In this document: positions 17,438 to 25,000 of the stretch, piece by piece
How the letters are laid out: each line of letters opens with the position of its first letter
How positions within the stretch are numbered: the first letter of the stretch is position 1
Virus record (IMG/VR): IMGVR_UViG_3300034064_001081
Location: 1 to 44,776 of that record
Reading direction: 5' to 3' (one strand)
DNA length: 44,776 bases
From: a virus
Made by a program: the position numbers and the translations under genes
Notes under the pieces: generated by a model
The model's database searches: none
What the model was told of the DNA's origin: nothing
What the model saw: only the letters and a program-made list of their open reading frames with translations

Positions 17438-17875
17438 TCAATTATTATTTTTTAAAAATCTTTTTTCAATCTCTGTTAAATTTTCAAAACCAACTTCATT
17501 TATTCTATCCAAAATAGAATCCATGTCTAAATTTTTACTAATCTCGAATTCTTCTTTTTCCTTTTCTTCTTTATATAGATCTATGTAGTTTGATGTATTT
17601 TCCAATAAATATCTAGTAAAATCTGGATTCATAACTACTTTATCCGAACCCTTAGATATTCTAGCCACTAAATATCCATTATATACCCATATTTCATCCC
17701 AATTTTCATAGATATAGGATGATTTTACATGGTTTTTACCATTTGGGTTATTTTCCTCAACTTTTAAGTTGTGTAGATTGTCCCAGTTTTCATCTCTTGT
17801 TACGAACTCTTCATACTCCTCTAAGGTTTTGAAGTCAGTCATTTTTAAATTTAAAATCCCTTTAATATTTAACAT
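17438..17875 (-). CDS. Small paralogue, type C (first gene of the cluster)
   Basis: 145 residues starting MLNIKGILNLKMTDFKTLEE. The same domain plan is visible: a strand-helix start, YENWDEIWVYNGYLVARISK in the middle (here the K-I-W-I-x-D-D segment becomes E-I-W-V-Y-N-G), and the motif DMDSILDRINEVGFENLTEI, EKRFL at the end. It is the most divergent member and has the best host-type promoter, so it may be the founder of the cluster. Confidence 0.65.
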   Translation of the reverse strand: MLNIKGILNLKMTDFKTLEEYEEFVTRDENWDNLHNLKVEENNPNGKNHVKSSYIYENWDEIWVYNGYLVARISKGSDKVVMNPDFTRYLLENTSNYIDLYKEEKEKEEFEISKNLDMDSILDRINEVGFENLTEIEKRFLKNNN

Positions 17876-17896
17876 AACCTAGATATTTATTTTTTT

Positions 17897-17928
17897 CAAA
17901 GATAATACATTTTGGTGATAGTATCAAA
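17897..17928 (-). promoter_or_regulatory. Host-type vegetative promoter (minus strand)
   Basis: On the minus strand TTTG (17928-17925), a 20-base spacer and TATCTTTG (17904-17897) match the Bacteroidetes TTG-N19-21-TAnnTTTG promoter and point at the gene starting at 17875. Confidence 0.7.
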
Positions 17929-17976
17929 TAAATTTGAATAAATTATATATTATTTTGTATTTTTGCTTTTTTAACA

Positions 17977-18005
17977 TTTGTTTTAAGAAAATAATCGTAT
18001 ATTTG
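17977..18005 (+). promoter_or_regulatory. Host-type vegetative promoter (plus strand)
   Basis: TTTG (17977-17980), a 17-base spacer and TATATTTG (17998-18005), 21 bases before the ATG at 18027. The -7 box is an exact consensus match; the spacer is slightly short. Confidence 0.65.
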
Positions 18006-18026
18006 TATCATTAAAATTAAATAGAT

Positions 18027-19037
18027 ATGGATCTACAAGCTAAATACAATTCTAGAGGAATAGACTTTTATAATAAAGGAGATTTCCAAACCGCATTGAG
18101 ATGGTATAAAAAATGTTTACCACTTCCAAATTGTGATAAACAAATTTATTTTAATATTGGTCTTTGTTATCATTCTATTCGTGATTTCGATAATGCTATA
18201 AAATATTATGAGAAATTCGAAGAAAAGGCAGGAGTGGATAACATCTATGAAAAAAGTTTAGTTTATTTATTAATGGGAGATCATAAAAGAGGGTTTGATA
18301 TTTATCATAAAAGATATGGTAGAAAATCCAAAGATGGTGTTAGTTTTCCTAATCTACCAATACCATGGATTGATAATATCGATGATTTGAAAGATAAAAA
18401 CATTTTAGTTTTAAACGAACAAGGATTTGGTGATGAATTTTTATTTTCTAAATCAGTAGTTGATTTATCTAAATCTTGTAAATCATGTAAGGTTCAGGTT
18501 TATCCAGAAACTTTTAATTTAATGAAAACCGTTTATACCGGAGTTGATTTTTTCACGGAACGACAATTATCATATGAATTTGTAATGGGATTTGATGGTT
18601 ATACATCGAGTGGTCAATTATTTGCTTTATCGAATAAAGATTCGATTAAAAAATATGAATATAAAGAAACCAAATCTGATACTGGTAGAATAGGTATATT
18701 TTTTGCTGCTAATCCTAATTCTAAAAATGCTAAACAAAGAAGTATTGATCCTAATATGTTTAAAAAATTATCGAACCGTTATAAGTTGGTTAATTTACAA
18801 AAAGGACATCGATTAGATTTTTGTGAAAATCCAGAATTGAATGATTTTTTAGATACTAAAAATGTTATAGATGGTTTAGACTTTGTTATATCTATTGATT
18901 CCTCTGTTGCTAACCTTTGTGGTATGATTGGTAAAGAATGTTACTTAGTGAATAAAAATTATTTAGATTGGAGATATATCAATGAGTTTTACGAATCTAT
19001 TGATATAATAAAACCGTCTGAAATAAACGATTTATAA
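18027..19037 (+). CDS. TPR-glycosyltransferase (GT9/GT41-like)
   Basis: 336 residues. Residues 5-90 form about two tetratricopeptide repeats (GIDFYNKGDFQTALRWYKKC, then FNIGLCYHSIRDFDNAIKYY). Residues 125-330 resemble the catalytic part of TPR-linked glycosyltransferases: LNEQGFGDEFLF (130-140) matches the E-Q-G-x-G-D-E loop. Near the C-terminus DFVISIDSSVANLCGMIGKE, then DWRY, matches the nucleotide-sugar site pattern D-T-S-x-A-H-x-A-G...D-W-R. The usual His of that motif is Asn here. It probably transfers a sugar to a surface glycan or protein, perhaps to alter the host surface or a virion protein; the target is unknown. Its host-type promoter suggests early expression. Confidence 0.75.
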   Translation: MDLQAKYNSRGIDFYNKGDFQTALRWYKKCLPLPNCDKQIYFNIGLCYHSIRDFDNAIKYYEKFEEKAGVDNIYEKSLVYLLMGDHKRGFDIYHKRYGRKSKDGVSFPNLPIPWIDNIDDLKDKNILVLNEQGFGDEFLFSKSVVDLSKSCKSCKVQVYPETFNLMKTVYTGVDFFTERQLSYEFVMGFDGYTSSGQLFALSNKDSIKKYEYKETKSDTGRIGIFFAANPNSKNAKQRSIDPNMFKKLSNRYKLVNLQKGHRLDFCENPELNDFLDTKNVIDGLDFVISIDSSVANLCGMIGKECYLVNKNYLDWRYINEFYESIDIIKPSEINDL

Positions 19038-19061
19038 GTTTATATATTTAATACATAAACC

Positions 19062-19427
19062 ATGAAGTTTTTAAAGGAGTTTTATCATTACTAAGAAATT
19101 TATGATGTTAAATGTTTTTTCCAGATATGGAAAAGAACATGTATTAAAAGAACTAAATCTAAAAAGATAGTTCCTATTGGGTTTAGTTATACCGATTCTA
19201 ATCCAGATATATCAATTCGTAGAGTTGGTATTTATGCAGGTAAGGCTTTTAAAGAAGTTAATCGTTCTAAACAATCACATTATTTTGTGTCTATCAATGA
19301 TAAAACAAGAATTGATTATATCGTAGATTTTTTGAATAATAAAAAATGGGATGATTATACAGTTGGACCAAGATCGATATCTAAAAATGAATTGAATTTA
19401 TTTTTGAATAGTTTACTGAACCAATGA
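19062..19427 (+). pseudogene. Gene broken by an in-frame stop at codon 11
   Basis: The frame starts ATGAAGTTTTTAAAGGAG (MKFLKEFYHY), meets TAA at 19092-19094, and then stays open in the same frame for another 110 codons to TGA at 19425. The downstream part reads KKIVPIGFSYTDSNPDISIR, then SKQSHYFVSINDKTRIDYIV and KKWDDYTVGPRSISKNELNL, clearly protein-like with normal codon use. No good alternative start follows the stop. The first residues match the leader family seen on other genes. It is either a recent nonsense mutation, a sequencing error or stop readthrough. A degenerate copy of its 3' end lies at about 21010-21066. Confidence 0.65.
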
Positions 19428-19452
19428 AAACTTCTCAATATGTATTAAAAAC

Positions 19453-19486
19453 AAAAAACCCACTTTATATAAAGTGGGTTTTTTTA
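19453..19486. terminator. Bidirectional hairpin terminator
   Basis: Palindrome ACCCACTTTATATAAAGTGGGT (arms 19458-19468 and 19469-19479) flanked by A and T runs. Confidence 0.85.
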
Positions 19487-19504
19487 ATTCATTTAGTTTT
19501 GATT

Positions 19505-19583
19505 ATCACCATGATCTACTTTCGATTTGTTCACCATCTAAATATAAATTAATCCTACTACTAAAATTATTTAATGGGTTTTG
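19505..19583 (-). repeat. Degenerate partial copy of the 210-bp repeat
   Basis: This segment matches the second half of the 70-codon repeat of the neighbouring gene (the part encoding RINLYLDGEQIESRS) at most positions. It lies downstream of the stop and in another frame, and ends in two stops. It is the remnant of a third repeat copy. Confidence 0.75.
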
Positions 19584-20215
19584 AATATTTTATCACCAAA
19601 GTAAGTGTAGTAATCGTTTAGTTTATATCGTCTTAATAAATCCAATCCTTCTAATACCGAATCGATATTTAAATCTTCTATTTTATGTTTAAAAAAGTCT
19701 GTCCCACTATCAGAACCAAAATATCTCTCATTGGTTGAATTTTTTGTATTTCTAGGATGTTCAAAATAAGATGATCTACTTTCGATTTGTTCACCATCCA
19801 AATATAAATTAATCCTACCACCAAAATTATTTAATAGGTTTTGAATTTCCTTAGTTATCATTTCTTTTGTTCCCTCGTCTTCTCCGTCAATTTTTATATT
19901 TACCTCACCGTCATTATCAGAACCACCAAAATATCTCTCATTGGTTGAATTTTTTGTATTTCTAGGATGATCAAAATAAGATGATCTACTTTCGATTTGT
20001 TCACCATCCAAATATAAATTAATCCTACCACCAAAATTATTTAATAATATCTGGATTTCTTTAACTATAATTTTCTTAGTTCCCTCGTCTTCTCCGTCAA
20101 TTTTTATATTTACTTCACCGTCACTATCAGAACCACCAAAATATCTCTCGTTGGTTGAATTTTTTAAAGTTTTGTTGAATTTTTCAAAACTTTTTATGTT
20201 ACTTGTTTTTTTCAT
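19571..20215 (-). CDS. Protein with two tandem 70-residue repeats
   Basis: 214 residues. After a leader (MKKTSNIKSFEKFNKTL) come two near-identical 70-residue units (residues 19-88 and 89-158), each running STNERYFGG, DGEVNIKIDGEDEGTK, a helix KEIQNLLNNFGG, RINLYLDGEQIESRSSYF. A third copy begins (STNERYFG at about 160) but is replaced after ten residues by an unrelated end containing LNIDSVLEGLDLLRRYKLND. The last few codons enter the remnant repeat in a wrong frame, so the present C-terminus is probably not ancestral. The unit looks like a small beta-alpha-beta domain; no function is recognised. TNE-R could be a processing site. Confidence 0.65.
   Translation of the reverse strand: MKKTSNIKSFEKFNKTLKNSTNERYFGGSDSDGEVNIKIDGEDEGTKKIIVKEIQILLNNFGGRINLYLDGEQIESRSSYFDHPRNTKNSTNERYFGGSDNDGEVNIKIDGEDEGTKEMITKEIQNLLNNFGGRINLYLDGEQIESRSSYFEHPRNTKNSTNERYFGSDSGTDFFKHKIEDLNIDSVLEGLDLLRRYKLNDYYTYFGDKIFKTH
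19742..20161 (-). repeat. Two tandem 210-bp coding repeats
   Basis: Copies at 20161-19952 and 19951-19742 encode residues 19-88 and 89-158 and differ at only a few positions, mostly in the helix. Confidence 0.9.
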
Positions 20216-20290
20216 AATTATAATTTATTTTTTAAGTATATATTAAAAAAAAAAATCGTTTTTTTTTCATTTTAATAATTACATATTTAT
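20213..20290 (-). repeat. Duplicated leader/promoter region, copy 1
   Basis: About 77 bases upstream of the 20215 start are nearly identical to 20927-21003 upstream of the 20929 start. The block contains a minus-strand TTTAATATATACTT promoter-like motif (20234-20247) followed by the start region ATAATTATG. Confidence 0.8.
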
Positions 20291-20929
20291 GTATTGGTAA
20301 ACGTATTTATTGAATCGTTTTTTAACTTCATAGGGCATTTTATTATATACATTCTGAACCCAAGAAATAGGATTTGATTTTAATTTTATTTGATCTAAAA
20401 TATCTTTATCTGATAATCCCCTTTCTCTACATTGATCGATAAATGATTGAGCATATGCCATTATTTCATCTGTTGAACCATAATATTCTAATGGTTGTAC
20501 AGGAGATTTTTCTAAATTTTTTATTTTTATAGATCTTTTATCAGATTGTTGTTTATGTATAGATTCATGTCTTAAAACTTCTCTTAAGAATGTGATCATA
20601 TCTGATTTCAAATCACTATTTATTGATTCTATGAATTTATTAGGTATAACACATATATAAATTTTATTAGTATAAATATTATGTGCTGCGAATTTTATAC
20701 CACCTAATAATTCTAAACTAATCGGTACTAATTCAATTTCCTTTTTAGTTTTTAATTTGGAAATAAAATAATTAACATCAACAAACTCAACATCAAATTC
20801 CTTAAATAATTCATTTATTGATTCAATAGTGATATCATTCATTGTTTCTAATTTTGTTAAAATATTTTCAAAATCAAAGGGTTTAATAACCGCTTCGAAT
20901 ATTTGATCAAATCTTTTTAGGTATCTCAT
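20279..20929 (-). CDS. Putative zinc metallopeptidase with capsid-targeting-like leader
   Basis: 216 residues. The motif R-H-E-S-I-H (H121, E122, H125) is a classical HExxH zinc site on a predicted helix (DMITFLREVLRHESIHKQQ). E155 in YYGSTDEIMAYAQSF, 30 residues on, fits the third ligand of gluzincin-type peptidases, and such DE-x-x-A-x-A helices are typical of that position. No signal peptide or membrane segment is present. The N-terminus MRYLKRFDQIFEAV is one of the clearest members of the leader family, with IFE-A as possible cleavage point. If active and packaged, it would be delivered with the DNA and cut host or virion proteins. The substrate is unknown. Confidence 0.7.
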   Translation of the reverse strand: MRYLKRFDQIFEAVIKPFDFENILTKLETMNDITIESINELFKEFDVEFVDVNYFISKLKTKKEIELVPISLELLGGIKFAAHNIYTNKIYICVIPNKFIESINSDLKSDMITFLREVLRHESIHKQQSDKRSIKIKNLEKSPVQPLEYYGSTDEIMAYAQSFIDQCRERGLSDKDILDQIKLKSNPISWVQNVYNKMPYEVKKRFNKYVYQYINM

Positions 20930-21003
20930 AATTATAATTTATTTTTTAAGTATATATTAAAAAAAAATCGTTTTTTTTTCCATTTTAATAATTAAATATT
21001 TAT
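20927..21003 (-). repeat. Duplicated leader/promoter region, copy 2
   Basis: Near-identical to 20213-20290. The promoter-like AAGTATATATTAAA (minus-strand TTTAATATATACTT) is at 20948-20961, about 20 bases from the start at 20929. Confidence 0.8.
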
Positions 21004-21009
21004 CATATA

Positions 21010-21066
21010 ATTATACAGTTGGTTATAGATCGAGTTCTAATAATTCACTGAATCGATAAAAACTTT
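21010..21066 (+). repeat. Degenerate copy of the pseudogene 3' end
   Basis: ATTATACAGTTGG (21010-21022), AGATCGA, CACTGAA and AAAACTT occur in the same order as in 19354-19435, with a deletion between them. It appears to be a decayed duplicate. Confidence 0.5.
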
Positions 21067-21073
21067 TTTATTC

Positions 21074-21086
21074 TTTTAATATATAA
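21074..21086 (+). promoter_or_regulatory. Phage-type promoter motif for tmRNA
   Basis: TTTTAATATATAA ends four bases before the first base of the tmRNA at 21091. This places the motif as a -10-like element with a start site close to the mature 5' end. Confidence 0.6.
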
Positions 21087-21090
21087 CTAT

Positions 21091-21448
21091 GGGGGTGATT
21101 TGGAATTGATTTGCAGATTCATCTTTATTTGAGCAAGTATCGGGTTGTTATTTAACCGATTTATCAAATAGATAACAAACAATAAACGGCAACGTTAAAA
21201 CAGAAGTAGGAACTCGTGAAGACTTAGTAGCGGCTCTACAAAACAATTTTATCCAATTAGAGGATTTAGTAGTTGCATAGACTAACTATAAATCTAATAT
21301 GAAACCAAACATTAAATAGGAAACCTTTTTTATTGATTTTAAAGTATAGAATCAATTATTTTGTTTATTTAGAAAAATAAACTAAACTTGTGAATGAACA
21401 AATATTTTTGACTGAGAAAGACACGAACATCGAAGTTCGTCACCTCCA
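21091..21448 (+). ncRNA. ssrA: Transfer-messenger RNA (tmRNA)
   Basis: The 5' end GGGGGTG (21091-21097) pairs with CACCTCC (21441-21447), followed by discriminator A. The third pair is G-U, so the alanine identity elements G3-U70 and A73 are present. The D-arm region TGATTTGGAATTGATTTG matches the tmRNA consensus. PK1 is visible: the strand around 21140-21146 pairs with AACCGA (21154-21159), while TTGTTAT (21145-21151) pairs with ATAACAA (21172-21178). The resume codon GGC is at 21188. The tag frame encodes 30 residues beginning GNVKTEV and ending at TAG (21278-21280). Hairpins at 332-356 and 363-382 of the 21-kb block lie in the pseudoknot region. The T arm is ACGAAC/GTTCGT with a six-base loop, one short of normal. 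CCA is not encoded. This RNA rescues stalled ribosomes and tags their products for proteolysis. Confidence 0.92.
21188..21280 (+). CDS. tmRNA tag peptide reading frame
   Basis: GGC resume codon, nine bases after PK1, then 29 more sense codons and TAG. The tag starts GNVKTEVGTR, has EDLVAA at residues 11-16, then LQNNFIQL, and ends EDLVVA. Many Bacteroidetes tags also start with G and end in a short hydrophobic Ala-rich degron. This one is longer than usual, and its degron-like end occurs twice. Confidence 0.8.
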   Translation, partial: GNVKTEVGTREDLVAALQNNFIQLEDLVVA

Positions 21449-21454
21449 CTAGAT

Positions 21455-21480
21455 AAGGGACTTAAAAAGTCCCTTTTTTT
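21455..21480 (+). terminator. tmRNA terminator
   Basis: AAGGGACTT (21455-21463), loop AAA, AAGTCCCTT (21467-21475), then a T run; it begins seven bases after the tmRNA discriminator base. Confidence 0.92.
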
Positions 21481-21481
21481 A

Positions 21482-21494
21482 TTTAATATATATT
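21482..21494 (+). promoter_or_regulatory. Phage-type promoter motif
   Basis: TTTAATATATATT ends four bases before the ATG at 21498 and directly follows the tmRNA terminator. Confidence 0.5.
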
Positions 21495-21497
21495 CTT

Positions 21498-22010
21498 ATG
21501 AAGTATATTAAAAATTTAAAACTATTTCTAGAAGAATTGGACAGTTCTGATCAAGAATTAGAAAAAACACTAAAATATATAAACGATTTCAACTCTGGTA
21601 AATCGAAAATAGATTCTATATTATCCAATAAAGACAGATCTGATATTGATATTGAATCTGATTTAAAAAAAATAATAGGTGAAGATGAAAATTCCAATCC
21701 ATTTTTATCTCAATATAAAACAGCTGTTAAATTAAAAAGAAAAATAGAATCAAAAGAAGATTCGGTTAAGAAAAACCAAGAAAAAATAAAATCAAAACGA
21801 GAAGATATAAGATTTTTAAAATTGGATGATAAAGATTATTTTATTAAAAAAAAGACAATAGATACTGATATACTTAATTTATATAAAGATATCAGAGATA
21901 TCAAAAAGGAAATAACAACTTTAAATAAAGAAGTATTGGATAAGGAAAAAGAATTAAAAGATAATATAAATAATAAAAGAAAGATTATACAAGATAAAAT
22001 GAAAAAATGA
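21498..22010 (+). CDS. Coiled-coil protein with capsid-targeting-like leader
   Basis: 170 residues. The leader MKYIKNLKLFLEELD closely fits the family (LFLE-E as possible cleavage site). The rest is almost entirely helical and charged, with long coiled-coil stretches from about residue 70 to the end (KKNQEKIKSKREDIRFLK, then KDIRDIKKEITTLNKEVL). No catalytic motif. It sits between the tmRNA terminator and the sheath gene with its own promoter motif. A role as internal head or scaffold-associated protein is inferred only from the leader. Confidence 0.65.
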   Translation: MKYIKNLKLFLEELDSSDQELEKTLKYINDFNSGKSKIDSILSNKDRSDIDIESDLKKIIGEDENSNPFLSQYKTAVKLKRKIESKEDSVKKNQEKIKSKREDIRFLKLDDKDYFIKKKTIDTDILNLYKDIRDIKKEITTLNKEVLDKEKELKDNINNKRKIIQDKMKK

Positions 22011-22030
22011 TAAAATATGATTTTTAACAT

Positions 22031-22043
22031 TTTATATATATAA
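22031..22043 (+). promoter_or_regulatory. Possible promoter upstream of tail sheath
   Basis: TTTATATATATAA, a variant of the phage motif, lies 29 bases before the sheath ATG. Confidence 0.35.
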
Positions 22044-22072
22044 TAAAATAGATAAAAAATAATTAAAAAAAC

Positions 22073-25000
22073 ATGGCTATTCAAATAGGTAAGTATAGAA
22101 GACCGGGTATTTTCATCGAAGAATTTGACAGATCAGTTTTCTCTAGTCCAACAACAGTAGATGGTATTACTAATCTTATAATCGGGGTTTCTAAAAAAGG
22201 TCCAGTTAATGATTTGGTTAGAATAACTAATCTTAATGACTTAGAAAGCATTTTCGGTCAATTAGATAGAAATTTAGAAAGAAAGGGATCATATTTCCAC
22301 AGAACAATTGCTAAAATGTTGGAATCTTCTCCCGTTTTTGCTTTAAACTTATTAAAAACAGATGATAATTTAGATATTATCGAATATAAATCATTATCCA
22401 CATCGAGTGGTTTTAATAATGATATAAAAAGAACAGGACCTTATAGAAGATTTTTTAATAATACTGGATTCTGGAAAAGAGACACTGATTCTTTTTTAAA
22501 CTTAGTTAAACCAAACCTTGGTAGTTCTGAAAGAGTTTTAAGTTTTACAAATTTATCTGATAAATATGTAAGTGTATTTGTGTTTAAATCACAAAGAACT
22601 GGATTTGATACTAGCTTATTGAACTGGTATGGTAGTGTTGATAAAATGCCTACTTATTTAAATCCAAACGATTATGCTTCGGATTATATGGTTGATGTTG
22701 TTATCGTTGCTGGTGATTGGAGTAATTACCAAGACTTAGCTGTTGATCCTAGATGGAGTAAGTATTTTAATACTTCTGGTTTAGTTAAAGATCAGATTAG
22801 AAATTTTGCTAACGATAATTCAGTTAATTTATTAAAATATTATGAAGGTTTATCATTAATTCCTTTTTTCAGAGATAATAATGGTAGAGATATTTTTATT
22901 GAAAATAATATTAATTTAGATACTGATAAAACAGGTGTTTTTTGTACTTATGATATTGATTTAGTAGAAACTGATTTTAGAAATGCTTCTATTGATTTAA
23001 TTGGTCATACAATTGTTGGTTTAAATGAAACTGATATTGAATTTTTATCTTATAAAGAAACTATTTCTGAAACAATATCTTTTGAAGCTGTTCCGTTGGA
23101 CTTACCTGGTAATGTTACTTCTATTTTAGGTGGTGTTAATGGTTATGAAGATCAAGTTTATCATGTTTTTGGTTCAGAACCTCAATTATCTGGAGTTATT
23201 GGTACATATAGTAGAACTTCTTATTATGCAGAAGGTTCTGTATATGGTGTTTATTTTGATAGTGAAGACCCTACATCTTCTTCTATAACAATTGAATATA
23301 CTTCTGATGTTAATTCATTCGCTGTTATTGGTGGTGTTTATATTCCAATTGGAGTTGGTACACATAGTTTAGTTGTAACTGCTAGTGATTATCCGACTAC
23401 ATCTGGGACTGTTAGTTATATTGCAACTGTTGTATTAGATAATACTGGAACTATTCGATTAGTTAGTAATTTTGTTGCAGATACTAATCCTACTGTATCT
23501 GTTAGTGATATTGTACTAGGTTATGTTGAATTTGATATAAACAATGGTTCAATAATAGTTCCGAGTTTTTCATATGTTGATGTTACGGTAGATGGGGGTG
23601 GTTTTGTTGATTTAACTATTTTTGGTGATAGAATAACTTTTTCTGGGACAGCTAGTTTCATAGTAGGAACATCATCTCCTTATGATGATAATTATGTTTT
23701 ATTTGATTCTAATTTGGATAGTGTATTATCTAATGGTGATAAAATTATTTTACCTGATTCATCTGATAATACAGGTGTGTTTACTATAGTTGTTCCAAAC
23801 AGTGCTAGTGCTTCTCAAAGTTCTTCGAGTTTGGCTACATCATTGGGTCAAACTGGTAAATTTGCTTATCAAGTATCAGAATCAGTTGTTGATGAATCAT
23901 TCGATACAAGTAATGTTTATCATTATAATCCAGATTTCACAATTACTACTAGTGGTGGTATTGTTACAATTGAATTCTTAGATACTAACTCTACTGCTGA
24001 TGTTAAAGAATATGAAAAATATAGAAGATTTAAAGCTTTTAATAGATTTTTATCTGTTTTAGATAGTCCAAACTCTGAAAAAGTTGTTATGGTTATAAAC
24101 TCTGATGGTGATAAAAAATCATTCAGTGAAATGAGTTTAACTAATATAGTTACATCTACTACTGAAAACAAATCTTTTAAAATCGAAACTGGTTTAACCG
24201 ATGTTTCTTATATTTTAGATGGTAACTTAACTTTCTATACAATCGATAATGAAATGTTGATTGGTTCTGATAGTGTAATTTCTAAATCTGAGAGAGGTGA
24301 TGGTACAGAAGGTGTTATTGGTTTATATTCTGATTTATATACTAAGTTTTATGATGGTATTATTAATACTGGTGATTTCTTTTATGACAATAAAATTTCT
24401 GGTGGATTAGGTGTAACCGCTTCTTTCTTAAATGGTGAAAATGTTAGTGGAACTTCATCATTCGCTGGTAATGATTATATAATATTTAATACTAATATGG
24501 ATTCTGAGTTATCAAATGAAGATAAACTTATTTTCCCAACATCTACTTTAAACAAAGGAACATATACAATAGTTGCTAATTCAGTTAATCCATCACAATC
24601 ATCTGCTAGTTTAGCTACTGATTTGGGTTATTCTGGTAGTTATGCTTATCAAGTAAATGAGAACACAACTAACGAAACAATTAATACTAAATTTGTTTAT
24701 GATTTCAATAAAAAACATTATTTAAAAATGTATTTAGAGAATGATGGTGATATTATAATTGAATTTAAAGATGAATTATTATCTGCTACTGAAGAGGTTA
24801 TTAGAGAACGTAATAGTGTATTTAATGTTCAATCTAGAAAATCAAACTTTAAACAAACCATCGAAATAGAAACTCCTACTGGTTATACAAGAGTTCCTAA
24901 TAAAATATTAGTTAAAGCTGATAGATATACAGAGGTTCGAGTTGGTGATTTCTTAGCTGCCTATTATGATCCATCTGAGTTAGAAGTTGGTGAAGAACCG

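Noticed and set aside
19092-19094. Alternative genetic code or stop reassignment explaining the in-frame TAA
   Set aside because: TAA is used as a normal terminator by many clear genes here (portal, capsid, sheath), so reassignment is not supported.
21836-22084. Minus-strand frame resembling a membrane protein
   Set aside because: It is antisense to the Lys-rich coiled-coil gene; Lys codons read backwards give Phe/Leu, which mimics membrane segments.
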